A stretch of DNA of 64,000 nt from Synanceia verrucosa (GCA_029721515.1 CM056561.1:11142501-11206500), one strand, 5' to 3'; shown: positions 32,087 to 44,862, counted from the stretch's first letter. The notes: a model not told the origin generated them from the sequence alone. Translations and numbers: made by a program.

Positions 32087-32387
32087 TCCCTACATATTAC
32101 AAAATTACTTTTACTTTCTTGTTGTGAAGGAGGGGACGGACAATGCAACATTCAGTTGCTTGTGAATAGTGTATACATGATATACATGAATTAGCCTCTT
32201 CTCTCGCAAACACTCTTTTTTTGTGATTTTGCTTATCTATGCACATTTGTTTACATATGTATAGACTATGTGTACTGCCAATACTTACCCTTTGATCATG
32301 TTTTTGACAAAACATAACAAATACAATGGTTATAATAAAATCACACTGTAGATTGTTGACTTTCTATGGGATTTGTTGATAACGGGT

Positions 32388-32662
32388 AAATTGACTTACA
32401 TTTATGTAGCTCCTTTCTAGACTTCTCAAAGTGCTTTACCCTACTCTCAGCATTGACCCATTCACACACATTCATACGCTGATAGCAGAAGCTGCCATAT
32501 ATGCCATCTGGTCACTAGGATCTAATCCAAATACTCATTTACACACTGATGACACAGCCTTCAGAAGCAATTTTAGATATCTTGACCAAGGACAGCCAGG
32601 GATCACACTGCCAACCTTAAGATTGATGGATGAACTGCTTTACCTCTACTGCTGAACCACAG
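32388..32662 (+). repeat. Dispersed fish repeat (SINE-like)
   Basis: Text such as TTTATGTAGCTCCTTTCTAG, CAAAGTGCTTTACCCTACTC and AGCATTGACCCATTCACACA, with CTTGACCAAGGACAGCCAGG and a closing TTGATGGATGAACTGCTTTA CCTC, follows the order of a very common teleost repeat. No ORF and no terminal repeats are visible. Confidence 0.55.
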
Positions 32663-33116
32663 GATAACAATGTAGAAACAGTCTGAGGGTTAACCCTGGC
32701 TATATGATAACATTGGCCTGGAGTGTGAAACCAAAGGCACATTGTCCTGATTTTTAATAGTGACAAAGTTTTAGGGAAATGTATGAAAAAATGATATGGA
32801 ACACTGTCAGCTGCATGAGCAGTGAAAACTGCTGCTGTTTATCATCACAGACATGTTTATGTTTTTTTTTGTCTGTCTGCCAAAAAGAATACTAAAGTTT
32901 CCTTTAATTACCACCTTTTACTGCACATGTATGCTTTTCAGACTTCTTTCAATCTGTTTATCTCCTAAAATCAGGTGTGTGGATAAGACCTATTCACATC
33001 TTTGTGGGATTAGAGCAGTTAAGTGCATCCCAATAGTGATGTACAGTATTCCACATCCTCTCTTTTGTCATCAGTCACACTCCAGTCTGGCAGTCTCTTA
33101 GCTGCTTGTCATTAGC

Positions 33117-33296
33117 TTCATTCCTGTCATCCTCTCACCAGTCACCACCTTTTTCTCCTTTCCCTTCCTAACTCTTTGACCTCCTTCCACTCCTTTTCTT
33201 CTCACCTTATGTCCACTTCCTTGTCTCCCACATCTCTCTGCTTCCCTCTTCTGTGCCTCCTCCCTTCTCCCTTCTCTCCTCCCTCTGTCTCCCTAA
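33117..33296. repeat. Long pyrimidine-rich tract
   Basis: About 180 bp that is mostly C and T on the plus strand (CCTCCCTTCTCCCTTCTCTC CTCC...), followed after about 50 bp by a purine-rich stretch (33360-33480). Such asymmetry can form triplex structures; no gene is implied. Confidence 0.6.
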
Positions 33297-34801
33297 TGCT
33301 ATATTAATAATGGAGAGGGTGCATGTTCAGCCAGACTTTATGAATTAACCATCAGGTGGGAAGAAATACTGAGGAAAGCAGTCAGAGGAGTAGGAAAAAA
33401 AGAGAGTGACATGAGAGGTGGAGAGGGTAAGTTGAGGATGGGGGAAAAAGGTGAAGAGGGGAAAACAGCAAGTGAAGGAAGTGAGCTTATCTTTGTATCA
33501 CACTTTAACACTCTCCAGCCTGCTCTGATTGCCTCTATTCTCCGCTGCATGCCTCTGATCTGCTTACACATCACTTCAGCTTTTACTCTGGGCTTCAGGG
33601 GAAGTCAGAAGGTCACATGCACACGACAAGCTGTGTGTGTACCTCTCCATGTGCATGTGTGTTTATATTAAAATGACAGTTTGTGATGTTAATGTTATCA
33701 GGCCTGCAGTTTAGGAGCTGAGTGCCCTTGACCTGATAAAAGCTCTTCAGCCTCAGACCTATTAGACATCAACCAAGTGCTTCTAAAGGCTCTAAATGCC
33801 TAATGCATAGACAATAGATTTAAGAAAGCAAGTTTGTGTGTGTGCAGTGCACACTTTTAGTAGGCTATTGAAGGATGGATGCAGAAAGAGCAGTCTACAT
33901 GATTCATAGTCCGTGTAAACAGTGAGATGAAATGATAGATGGGTAAGTAGACAGACCAAGCCATCAAAACATCAGTCAAAATTCTATCGAGACCTTTCAA
34001 GATATACCACCAATGTTAATACAAACACTGCTCTTTAGAGTTGAGTTTAAGGTCGCCTGTTGTGTCGCCTGTGTCATGGCCAAAAAGTTGCACTTGAACA
34101 CAACAGCTACACTAGGTAAATGGACTGATAGTTAGAGCCCCTCACACACTGTGCATGCATCTGCAGTTGCACTGAAAGCCCAAACGGACTTGTCTCCTGT
34201 TTCTGGAGGATGTATTTACTGGACACACCTTTAAGAGTGTATTAAGTAGGCCTACAGTATGTCCCTTCACCCAATACATGTACTGTAAATGACTTGGCCA
34301 CTTCTCAGGCAGAACTCTATTCTTAGAAAATTCCATTTTTTTCCAGATGAGGTACTTAAAAGTAGAAGGATACATTTTTGTGTGTATTTGTGGAAATAAA
34401 AAAACTGATTAGTGCTCATCCACAAAGAAGGTTTGTCAGATTTTTTTTTACATGTACCTCTGGGTGATGTTGTGAAATAGTTAAAGATAAGAGGAGGGCA
34501 AGATAAGATCAGCGACAAAGCTTTTCATCAAGATTTGGATGTGTGGGTGTGTGTGTTGCACAGACTGACAAGTCTGTGGTCCATCTCCCTGCAGTGTAGA
34601 GGATATCTATTAATAAGTTCATCTGATTCATCTATAAATACATTTCTCCTCTTTCTCCTCACACTGGCTCACTGCATAACAAGCTTTGACAGTAGCCAGT
34701 TGGGATGCATACGGATGGTGGTGTGTGTGTGTGTGTGTTGGCGGGGGCTGAATGACATTAATGTATGATTCTTTGTTTTTCAGCACTGGGGTGTGCTGGC
34801 T

Positions 34802-34822
34802 TTCAGCACAGCGGACAGCGCC
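34802..34822 (+). promoter_or_regulatory. RE1/NRSE (REST binding) site
   Basis: TTCAGCAC then AGC then GGACAGCGCC. The canonical 21-bp RE1 has CAC in the middle, so 19 of 21 positions match and both half-sites are perfect. It lies about 2.4 kb upstream of the atp2b3 first exon. REST silences neuronal genes outside neurons, and PMCA3 is largely neuronal in mammals, so atp2b3 is the natural target. Binding itself is inferred. Confidence 0.75.
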
Positions 34823-36600
34823 TCAGGATTCTGCTTAGTTTAGTTGCACGGACGAAGAGAGGAGGAGGAAGGGTCTTCTGGACCTAAACACATTGGTCAA
34901 CACTGGGTTCATTCCCATAGACGAGCTGGAGACTAGTTAAGGGCTTCCCAAAGTGAGGGCCCAACCCTCCATTGCTCTTTGAGTTGGCACCAATGTGCAC
35001 TGCACTATACTGTAGTTCAACCAACCGTCGGTGGCCCTCTTTGTCTCTTCAGTTGCTATCATTACACATACAAAGCATCGATTTCTCTTCCTGAATGTCA
35101 TAATCTCATTATGATCCACAGAAGACTTCTCTCAGAACTAGACATTGGATGTTTATAATAGCAAATTGTGCTTTCATTAACAAAATAGATGTTGACTCAC
35201 ACATGTGTCTATAGATTGGAGCAAATAAGAAATTATATGAATGCTTTTGAATTGTACTATAATGTACAAGACATTAACATAAAGCTATTAAGTGGGGGGA
35301 AAGTAAATTTGTTATTACTTTAGGGGAAGTGAAGACAAAAGGAATACTAGGCTATTCAAAAAAATAGCATTGTCTGCATTTTTTTATACAAACTCAGATA
35401 TTTACTAAAAAATATAAACTGAAAATGCTTGAAAATTTAGCTCTCCTGAGACTCACTGAACTGATATTTAGTTAAACACTGTTTCTGAGAACAGCTTCAC
35501 ATCTATGTTGCAATGACTCAACCAATTCCTCTGTTTCTTTTTTTGGTTATGATTTTTGATGTCACCTTTATTTATTTTTTTTATTAGATTGGAGTTAAGA
35601 GATTTGGCTTGTTTGTCTGGAACAAAGATGCTGCTCACTTACTGGTCTTCTTGTGTCTGTTTCTGTCTGTCTGTACATTGTTTCCTGAAACAACCATTTC
35701 AATGGCATTTCAAGGATTCAAGGAGCTTTATTTGGTGTTGCATCACATGGTAGGAACATGAGGTGAATGAAACTGGATTCCCTGGTCCCGGTATAAGCCC
35801 AATAACAAAATAAGAATGAAATAAGATGAAGGAATAAAATAAGATGAAATAAGTAGTGAGAAAGTATAAATATAAAAACAATGTAGAATAAATTCCAAAA
35901 TCCAATTCTGATTTTGGTTGCCATTTTAAATCATTTAAGATAATTTTAGCTGAGCAGCTAACTTTTTCTGTCCTTCTTTATATGTTTTCCCCTCTCCAAT
36001 TAAGCTGTTCATCTGAAACAACCCATGTTACATATTTTCGAAAGAAATGCTTTACAACCAGTATGTACACATTTGCTGCCATCATCCATAAATATGGGCC
36101 ACCTATTTTTTTTTTCCACTAACTGAACTCCAAACTGTTATTATTTTGAACACGTCCCTTTGAATTAATGATTCAATTCAATTGTGTGTGTTTGTGTGTG
36201 TTTATATATATGTATATATTTATAAAATACAAAATTAGAACACAATCCACAATTTCCTAAATGTCATAGTAATTTTGTTGTATGAACTGTCATATATGTC
36301 TAATGACAATAAGGATTGTACAAATTGTATGCTATATGTAGGCAAGTTACACAAACCAAGTTCCCATCATATGTTTTCTTAAAAAAAAATCTACTGTATG
36401 CTCATGTTTTTTGGTTGAGTGCATTCATCTCATCAATTCAGTGTTTTACGGTACAGTGTGTTTCGTGTCTTCTTCCTATATATGATTTCCTATTTATCTT
36501 CAATCAAGCAGACTCCTCATAAATTAGCGCTCCGATCATCATATCGGTGTTCAAAAAAGATGGTTTCTAAATACTAGTTGATAGTCGAACTGACGAGTTT
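34823..36600. other. Intergenic sequence upstream of atp2b3
   Basis: No gene seen. About 35712-35925 (AAGGAGCTTTATTTGGTGTT, ATAAGATGAAGGAATAAAAT) looks like a fragment of a dispersed retroelement tail. The rest is AT-rich and unassigned. Confidence 0.4.
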
Positions 36601-36618
36601 ACACTGCGGTGTGTTTTG

Positions 36619-36626
36619 TGACGTCA
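36619..36626 (+). promoter_or_regulatory. Palindromic CRE
   Basis: TGACGTCA, the full cAMP-response element, at the left edge of the GC-rich atp2b3 promoter region. CREB-type regulation would be sensible for a neuronal calcium pump but is inferred. Confidence 0.5.
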
Positions 36627-36639
36627 TCACGTAGCAGAG

Positions 36640-36944
36640 TATCCCCCCACACACACACCTCCCCCCCCTTGGTTCTTCTCGCGGATGCTGAGACCAAGCT
36701 CCTGTGCGCGCGGGCTCCAGCAGTGGCTCAACCCCTCCTCCTCCTCCAATGATGTCGCATGAGCTTCTCCTCTCACCGCGGCGTCTCTTTTTCTTTTTCT
36801 CCCGGTACCCTTAACAGTTAACCTAATTCTGTCAAATTAGCAGCTCTCACCGCCGGGAGCAGCTACGACTCGTCTAGGCGCACGGACTTGCCCCCCTCAC
36901 CTTCCCTTCCCTGCAACAGAGGTGTTTAAACCCTCAACCCGGCG

Positions 36945-36995
<51 letters not shown>

Positions 36996-37253
36996 CTCAA
37001 TCGCCGCAGAACTCCGCCGACCAACCGTCAGGTGACCGAGCGGAGCGGAATATTCATCAGCACCGTCGTCGTCTTTCATCCTTCCCCTCCTTTGGACTCC
37101 AGGCAAGCGGAGCTGCCGCATCCCCGGTCCCCCTCCGTAGAGACACTCTCATCCGGTTTGGGACATTCTCCGCTCCACGCACACACAGATTAACGGGGAT
37201 TCTGCCTCCCCGCTCGCGCGCTGATGCTGATGTCCTTGAGCTCGGCCTGCACG
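36640..37253 (+). promoter_or_regulatory. GC-rich promoter and noncoding exon 1 of atp2b3
   Basis: G+C and CpG content rise sharply relative to both sides (GCGGATGCTGAG, GTGCGCGCGGGC, CCGGCGCATCC, GCTCGCGCGCTG). A clean donor CTGCACG|GTGAGT ends the exon at 37253, and no acceptor is apparent upstream. I therefore read it as a TATA-less first exon that starts somewhere between about 36780 and 37000. It would splice to 44276. Confidence 0.6.
36949..36995. repeat. (CT)n tract in the atp2b3 promoter or 5' UTR
   Basis: About 23 CT units with one TTT interruption. (GA/CT)n runs near starts can act as GAGA-type elements; no function is shown here. Confidence 0.85.
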
Positions 37254-38761
37254 GTGAGTCGGTTAGTCCGTACGTGCCCGCGTGCGTGACTGTTATTTAC
37301 CCCGAGCGCACGAGCGCCGCTTTTTTAAGTGAAGATGCGCTGCTATTCATGTATAACATGTAGCAATGATGTTTATAAGAGACTGATAGAATGTCAAACA
37401 GGGCCTAATGTGGCATTTCTCTCCACGGGCCTAACACAGCTGTATTAATAGCCTATACTGTAGGGCATACCATAATTCCCTGGCAAACAGGCGCTATGAC
37501 ATTACGCGGCAGTATGTGTGTATGCGCGCGTGTTCGCGTGCTTGTGTAGCGGTAATGATACATAGCCTCTCTATCTATCCATCCATTCGTGTCTTGTGTC
37601 AGAGGATGAAAGACTGCCGCTTGTCTCCTGGTTTTCCGGGCGCTAGTATGTTCCGGGCTGTAAGCTATTGGGTATCAATCGCGTTGTCTGTCTCGGTTAC
37701 GGTGCGTCGTACCTGCAGCGCTGAGCTGCGGGGGTGTCGGTTTGATCTGCTAATGATCTCTGGCCGGAGGGACCTTCATAAATCGCTCTGTTCAGGGTCG
37801 GTTTGAGTTGGGCCGGTCCGGTAACCTTGCGGAGGGCCATAGGGTAGGCATGTGGCGCACCATAAGCTACACTCTCTCTCTCTCCTTGCATTTTTAGTAG
37901 CAGGCCTACAGTGGAGTTTATCGGTACTAATCAGGATCTCCTCGTGTTGCCATATTTTTGATGAGGATGAGGATGTGCGGAGGGATGAAGCTCACGCACG
38001 TCTGAAGGTGACCAGGAAAGGTCGTTTTATGTGGGAAGCACACTGTTTCACGGGACCATTCGTGCAGTCTTATTGAAAGTAATCTGGTAATTGCAAGTTG
38101 TCTATTTATTGTGTGTGTGTGTAGCTTTGGATGGAGGTGTATAGGGGCTCAGACATGGGACACTGTGTGTGTGTGTGTGTGTGTGTGTGTCTGTATATGT
38201 GTGAGATGCAAGAGAGATGGCATCAGAGGTCAGTCTTAAGTTGTGGATTCTGTTTTTTTTTCTGTCATTTAAACTCCAATCGCACAGCTCTGCTTTTGCC
38301 AAGCTGTCACCACCGTCATCCTCGTCAGCATCCTGCAGCTGCTTTAATGTGCTCTACAGTAATGCGGATATTTGTGCCCTGTTGGCTCCACACTTCTAAG
38401 TGTGCTATTCCCGCTGGGCATTACAGAAGTGTGTGACTGGCGCCGAGCCAGCGACAGCAGACAGCAGCCGAGATGCAAGGGCCCAGCCAGAGGTGACCCT
38501 TCAGATGCCTGTTGGAAAGTAGGACTGCAGGTGCACAGGTGGACCACAGACGAAACACTGTCTCACACATACACACAGAGTGACATACTTTGTAGCCTCT
38601 GCATCACAAGGCTGAGTGAAACTTTCAAGGGGACACATCATGAAAAACAAGCTGCAAGAGCAGTAATGCGAACACACTGTGATGACTATTATGTCCACAA
38701 CAAGAGTGCAAACATAGTCTACACACAGTGACAAGTGTGTGTACAGGCTGGGTTGTGCCAT

Positions 38762-38798
<37 letters not shown>

Positions 38799-41700
38799 GC
38801 ATGCCTGCTGGCCTACAATCAAATACTGTGAAGACCTTCTATCCCATTCCCTGACTCTGTACCCTCCTCAACTTTCTTACTTCTGCGATAAAGAGAAAAT
38901 ACCAGAGGCGAGTTGCCACTCTCTGATAAAAAAAAGAAAATAAAACAAAAAATGAAACAATGAAAGATAGATTTTCCTAAGATTTTCCTTTAATCATCCC
39001 ACAAATGGGGAAATTTCCAAAATAGCTCAAACCCCTGAGGGATGGTGTGTGGAGAAGCAAGTCCAGCGTTCAGGATAAATGGGCATGGAAGCTGAGGATT
39101 GTGGTGACCTTTTGTCTGACTCTTTTCATGTTCAAACACATTTTCAGGCAGTGCCCCCCTCCCCCTACATTTTGAAAGCAGTGTATGACACATCTGTGTG
39201 TGTGTGCGCGCCATGTCAGCAGTCATATGAGAGATGTCTCTAGGCTGTTTGCGTCTTTTTATATATTGTACACTTGTAATACTTGTATCCGGTGGCAAAA
39301 GTGTGTGTATGAGTTCTATGTAAGAGACATAAATTGTATAACAAAGTTTTTTTTGTTTTTTTTTTAATGTAATTCAGGCTCTCATGTGCACATGCACATC
39401 AAAGCTCTGAGACAAACAGAAAGAACAGATAGTTGGGAGGCAGAACAGAAGAGCTTTTTTTTTTCTTGCGTGAGCATTATAAAATCAGACAGAATCAGTG
39501 AGTAAGAGACTGGGCTGGGAAGAAAATGCTCGACTGGCTGAGTAAATAAATGATTGCAGTGGCAGGAAGCAGATAGACAGGGATAGTGACAAAATGAGGG
39601 AGTCAGGAGAGAGTAAAAAGCAGATGGTAAAATAATAACAAGCAATGAGACAACCCAAGGCATGTAAAAAAGCAAATGGTAAACCTATATGGACAGATAG
39701 TTTCAGATACATAGAGCAGACACATAAGAAAAGATGGAGAGAGAGGAAGCTTCAAAGGCAGAGCATGGTGACTCAGTCATAAACTAACACTCTCAGTCAG
39801 GATAGCGGCATGGCAGGACAGAAAGGCAAGGAGGGAGGGAGAAGATGTAAGAGGCAGAGGGAGAGTGAAGAGTGGAGAGGAGGGAGGAGAAAAGAAATTA
39901 ATGATGAGATTCTGTTCTTTTTTTAATGCTCAGCCTCATGAAAAAGAATGTGTCATGTGTGATGCTGAGAATATTTAGTTACATGCAGTGCTAATTGCTC
40001 ATGTGGGATGAAGCTTTGTCTGAGTCAGTTTGGCTGAAGTTGCTGCTCTACTCTGCGGTACCGAACACTATCGGTGTCAGATTTATTCAAATGAAATCTC
40101 TTCCAGAGATGAAATGTTAATTCAGTGATTGGGAAATAGTTTTTTTCAGGGGATTTGACAAGAGCACTTCACTTCAGGAAATTTCCCTCTTTCATGTGTC
40201 ACAACGCTTTTATTAGACTGAACAAATTGAACGTGAATTAATAACACATATAAGAAATGTGGATGTGTGCAGGCATGGCATGGTTTATAACAGTGGATGG
40301 CCTGGAAGTATCTGGTTTGAAGTATTACCTGGGTTTAACCTGAAGGAGCATGATGGCCTTATTATCAATAAATGTCTTTAAACATAAATAATTGTGCCAT
40401 TGAGCTCCAAAATGTTTTAAAAAACACAAAATGCTCCTATTTGTGTAATAGTTGATAAAAAGTACAATGCCAGTTGTTCAATTACTTCAGGAAATAAGTT
40501 GTTCAAGGAAATTACTGATCAGTTTCATAGTTTCAAAACAATACATGTACAGCAGTAAACAGTGTTTTAGTTTTGCGGGTTTGCTGTCTATTGTTTAATT
40601 TTTGTTTCAGTGATCTATATCTCCTGTGCAATAGGCCACTGTACGTCACCAACACTAGCTAGCTGGATAAGTTAGTGCCACACACAACTGTAATGTTATC
40701 TAACCTGTGTTTTATCTAGTCTCCTTGTCTTTTCCAAAAAATACATCCCACACTTTTGGGTGTGTTGTCTTCCTAATTATATATTTTAAACTGTTTTATG
40801 GTGGAATTTTGAAAAATTTTGATTTTTTTTTTTTTGTAAATTGGCCTACATCATCTGTGTGTGTCAAACAGCAGAAAAATATTTGTCATTGGCCATTGAC
40901 TACATACATAGTTTGACAAAGTCTCATGGTGGTCCACTGGAAGGGGAGGGATTTTGTCTATCTGTAGAGAGACAGGCCACCACTTCTTTGGTCTTTGTCC
41001 TGGATTTTCTTGACAGGAAACAATGGAATAATATTACCTTGTAGGGAAGGTGGTGCTTTATTTTTTTTTCTTAATTCTTAGTGGAACAAAGCAAAAGCAA
41101 CATTCAAGAGATTTTTAGATCTTGAAAACAGGCTTGATGGCTATACAGTATTTGGTGTTTTACATTAAAAATAGATTAAATGACTCGGCCTGCTGAGGTT
41201 TGATGTGAAAGGTAACCCTCGAGAGCCGATTAGAAGGCTAACTCCTGTTTCTAGAGCACAAGCGCTAGCTAATGTTTACAAGTTTAATTTCAATATATGT
41301 GGCAAACTAAACTGGGACATGTTGCCCCTCTACAGTATTATGTGGAGGTAATAAAGTTATGCTGATGTTTTGGCTTCATTTTTTGGGAGCTGCCATGACG
41401 TCCACGTTTACACCTGTGATCCATCCTTGTCAAGGAGTAAACGTCACTGCTTCATTTCTTCAATTCCACCCTTAAGAATGAAATTCCCCATTCGCAAGGA
41501 CACCGCTTACTAATTCAGAAGTCAACAAAGTAGCTCATATTCGCTAAAAAATTGCTATTAACTTGTGTAAACATAGCAGAGGTGGTTGAGAGATGCAGAC
41601 AGAGCAGATTAAAATATCACTTGTAAACGTTACATTTTTGCTTGTTGAACAGGTGTATTGATAAAGTCTGTAGTCTTTTTGGCTTTATACTTACAAAACT

Positions 41701-42254
41701 TCTATTGCACTTGAGCAATTGTCATCATCTGAACTGAACTTCACCTGGTTCACTTCTCTGATCAGCTAACTTTGCTTTGTTTTATTGTTTCATAAACTGG
41801 ATCTCCATTAGTTACTTGGAAATTGCTAATCTTCCTGGAGTCTATAAGTTTATATGTGGAGAGCAGGGAAGAGGCCTCAGCATGATAATAAATACTATGG
41901 TTTTTAGCATGTTTGATTATGTTTATGTATTTGCAATATTTCACACCAGTGAATATTGGACTTTTGTCAGGTGTTTGTTGCATACATGACATACATTTCC
42001 AATACATTTGGTTAATACAAAATATTTTAATACAGATCAAATTGTGCATAAACAAGACATTGCATAAATGTGAATGAAAGAAACTGAACTGATGTTATAT
42101 CTTTTGGCCCACAGATTAAATTGTATAATGAGGAGGAATACCAAAGGACAATGCATGGACTAGCCCGGCCGTAGCCCTCCGTAATCTTCTGCTCAATTAT
42201 AATTTCCCTGCAGATTAAGTGTGGGTTTGATCCCCTTGGACTCAATTTCTCAGG
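37254..42254. other. atp2b3 intron 1, left part
   Basis: No gene seen. It holds (GT)n at 38164-38190 and (CA)n at 38763-38796, and a purine-rich stretch around 39830-39900. ORFs here are short and without domain character. Confidence 0.5.
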
Positions 42255-42350
42255 ATGATTTCCAATCAGCGAATGGTGAGGGACAGGGGGAGGCAGGTGT
42301 TAACGATGACGTTGAATTTGCGTTGTAATCTAGCTGGTTGTAGTTTGGCA

Positions 42351-42551
42351 ATGGCGGTGGAGATGGAAGTGAAGGAAGCCATTCAGTCTGTTTTGGCTAA
42401 GCTCCCAAATATTCAGCAATTGAAGTCAGAGCAAGAGGAATGTTTAACCAGTTTTATTGCTGACAAAGATGTCGTGGCTTTACTCCCCACGGGGTTCGGG
42501 AAAAGTGTTATTTTTCAACTTAACACTTTTCTATTCAACAAGAATACATAG
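42351..42551 (+). pseudogene. RecQ-like helicase N-terminal fragment
   Basis: The ATG at 42351 opens 66 codons containing LKSEQEECLTSFIADKDVVA followed by LLPTGFGKSVIFQL. This is the Q-motif-like region plus the Walker A (motif I) of RecQ-type superfamily 2 helicases. The frame then stops; none of motifs Ia to VI is present downstream. The fragment sits in atp2b3 intron 1 beside an inverted-repeat element. It is either a truncated retrocopy or part of a transposon that carried a helicase. Confidence 0.55.
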
Positions 42552-42910
42552 TCACATCAAATGTCACTTTGCAATAGGCAACAATGTGTCAAATCTACAT
42601 AGATGAAGTAATATTAAAACTTCCTTTATCTTCTTTTACCCCTTGCAATATTGGTAACACTTTACCCATGATGCAAAGTGTCACTACCACCACGGTAGAG
42701 GCGCTGTTGATGTCGCAACTTGTATCAATAACCTCAAAGTCATTTGCATGGCAGCATGCCACAAATAGAGCAGTTACAGGTGCAGCAGCAGCATTCAGAA
42801 ATGTCATTATAATCAACTGTCTGCATTGGCTGCAGGCTCACGTCTCTGCGTCCCACAGGCGTAACCATGACCTGAAGAATTTAGTTACGCTTATTAGTGC
42901 TTACATACTA

Positions 42911-43708
42911 TAGAGCTCCGGACCTCTCATGACTTCGTCTGTGTTCACCGTCATTTTGGGAGTAAAATCTGCATCAAAGTGAGTGGTGCAGTGAATTTAC
43001 GCCTTCGGAGTTTTAAATCACAAGATATGACAATATGCACAAGTAAATACTAAATACTAAATATCTCTGACCCTTATCATGCCCCCAGTAAGCTTTTCAC
43101 GAATCTTGAAAAGGTTTAATAGTTGTAGATGTTTCAAAATCTCTTCTCTCGTGAATCTTATTACGAGAAATGACACAATGCTCTGTTCATTGTTGTGATC
43201 ACAGGAACAGACATGCAAACAGCTTGCTTGTTGCTGTGTGAGCAATGGAAAGCACCGCAAAATCCACGCCATAATGCCTTAGTCTAACGTGTGTGTAATG
43301 AAAGTACAACTGTTTGGAATCGTAAAAGCATGTAAAATAAATCAAATATGAAGTTTCAGGAAAGTTGGATTCTGTACCTGATATAAAGTGGTCGCTGCTG
43401 CTTCCCACCGCTCTGTTTACCTATGATCCCTTCTTGCGTGTTATATGGCAGTTACCCATCTCTGTCTTTGTTCAGGATCTTTGGGAATCCTGTAAAATGC
43501 TCTTCCCTTTGCTCATCCTCAGCTGTTCTGGCATCCCGGAGCACAACAGCTATCCTCCATATCTCCAAGAAACATTTATAGGTGTTTAGCTGCAAGTGGC
43601 GAGAGCCCTGGCAGTAGTTTAAACTGGGCGCTTTACAGCCAAAATGGCAGTATTTTGGTTTTGGCAGTTGCATGCCGGGATTGTGTGACGTCAACTCCCG
43701 GAGCTCTA
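42911..43708. mobile_element. Short DNA element with TAGAGCTCCGG termini and TA duplication
   Basis: The left end TAGAGCTCCGG (after TA at 42909-42910) is exactly inverted at the right as CCGGAGCTCTA (before TA at 43709-43710). The interior (GTGACGTCAACTC, CAGTTGCATGCCGGGATTG) has no transposase. TA duplication suggests a Tc1/mariner-type or another TA-targeting superfamily. Confidence 0.5.
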
Positions 43709-44275
43709 TATGTTTTTTCAGATGGGGTTGACCTAGACCCAAGAGTTGGCAATAAGAACCAAAGATACTCATGAACCCTACCTCAACTACTGGAGAGTGC
43801 CGGACCGTTTCCAGCACTGGTGTTGTGCACATCATGATGCCCCCTAGTGGCCAAAAAAAAACAGTGATTGTAGGTCTAAATATTGAATGACGCATGTGAA
43901 AAGCCCTGAGCCAAAGTTTAAGCATGCTTACAGGACTGTGATCATCTAGGAAACGGAGTGTGTGTGTTCATGTCCTCATCTGTTCGACTTCAAAGTTGCA
44001 TTTTCAAACCTCAAACCATAAATATTTTAAATGGGCCCCATTGTACTTCCCCTTCCAGTGTTTGTTAATGCAGTAGCTAACAAGATAATGCTAAAATTTG
44101 GACCAAAGCTGCTGCTGCCAAAACAACAGAATGGCAATGAAAAGGTCAATTGCTGGGTGATCAAGCACATGGATGTCATATTTGTGTACATTCTTTTGCG
44201 TATCAGTATAATGATGGTGAGTGAGATCAATACAACAGAGTGCTAATGTTTTATCTCTTCCTTGCTCTCTCTTAG

Positions 44276-44862
44276 GTCCTGGTGGTGCAGCAGTAGCTAC
44301 CTCTGAACTGGATCCACTTCCTGTCTCTGGTGTATCAGCCGCCTTTGCCTTGCTCGCCCCTCTCTCCATCTGTCCATCATCCCTCCATCCCCGTCTGTAA
44401 GTCTGTCAGCCCATCCGTCAGTCTATCCATGGACTGGCCGTGACCCTGGAGGGAGGGGGACTGAAACAAGGAAAAAGTGGAGTCACAGAGGAGACAAAGA
44501 AAAGCAAGCTGGATTCATTCAGACCTCACGCTTCTGAAGTGCCCCTCCTTGCTATCCTTGATCCCCCTCGCCCTCCTCCTCCTCCTGTTATGGAGAATTA
44601 AAGAAGCAGTGGGAGGCTAGGCCTAGACAGTGAGGAGAAATCAAAACAAATAAACTAACCCCACAAAAAAGGGTTTAGCTGCATGATTATAATTACACAT
44701 TTGTAAGAAAGAAATCAGGGCTGAACCAAGATTGCCACTGTTGAGCACATGAACAACCCTCTACCAACCAAACGAAAGGGGAACTGAGTTGAGGAGAGTT
44801 TACTGACAGAACGGAGGGCCAAAACAGAAAAACACCTTACTGACATGTCAACAACAGCCACC
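44276..44862 (+). other. 5' UTR portion of atp2b3 exon 2
   Basis: The acceptor CTCTCTTAG precedes 44276. This 587-nt leader has short uORFs beginning ATGGACTGGCCGTGA, ATGGAGAATTAA, ATGATTATAATTAC... and ATGAACAACCCTC.... An in-frame ATG at 44845 lies 18 nt before the chosen start. Confidence 0.7.

Larger units (their letters stand above)
37224..44296 (+). other. Upstream ORF spanning the atp2b3 exon 1-2 junction (16 codons)
   Basis: The ATG at 37224 in exon 1 reads MLMSLSSACT, then continues across the splice (37253 to 44276) as VLVVQQ and stops at TAG 44294-44296. It exists only if exon 1 joins directly to exon 2. Four more short uORFs follow in exon 2. Confidence 0.45.

Noticed and set aside
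37516..37806. 96-codon ORF in atp2b3 intron 1
   Set aside because: It lies in the GC-rich shoulder after exon 1, with no splice logic, domain or conservation that I can see.
38431..38493. Alternative 5' UTR exon of atp2b3 ending AGCCAGAG|GTGACC
   Set aside because: GC content is mildly raised and a donor-like site is present, but there is no convincing acceptor or promoter; too weak to call.
43452..43925. 157-codon minus-strand ORF near the TA-flanked element
   Set aside because: It runs across the right end of the inverted-repeat element into flanking intron, so it is not a unit of either; no domain seen.
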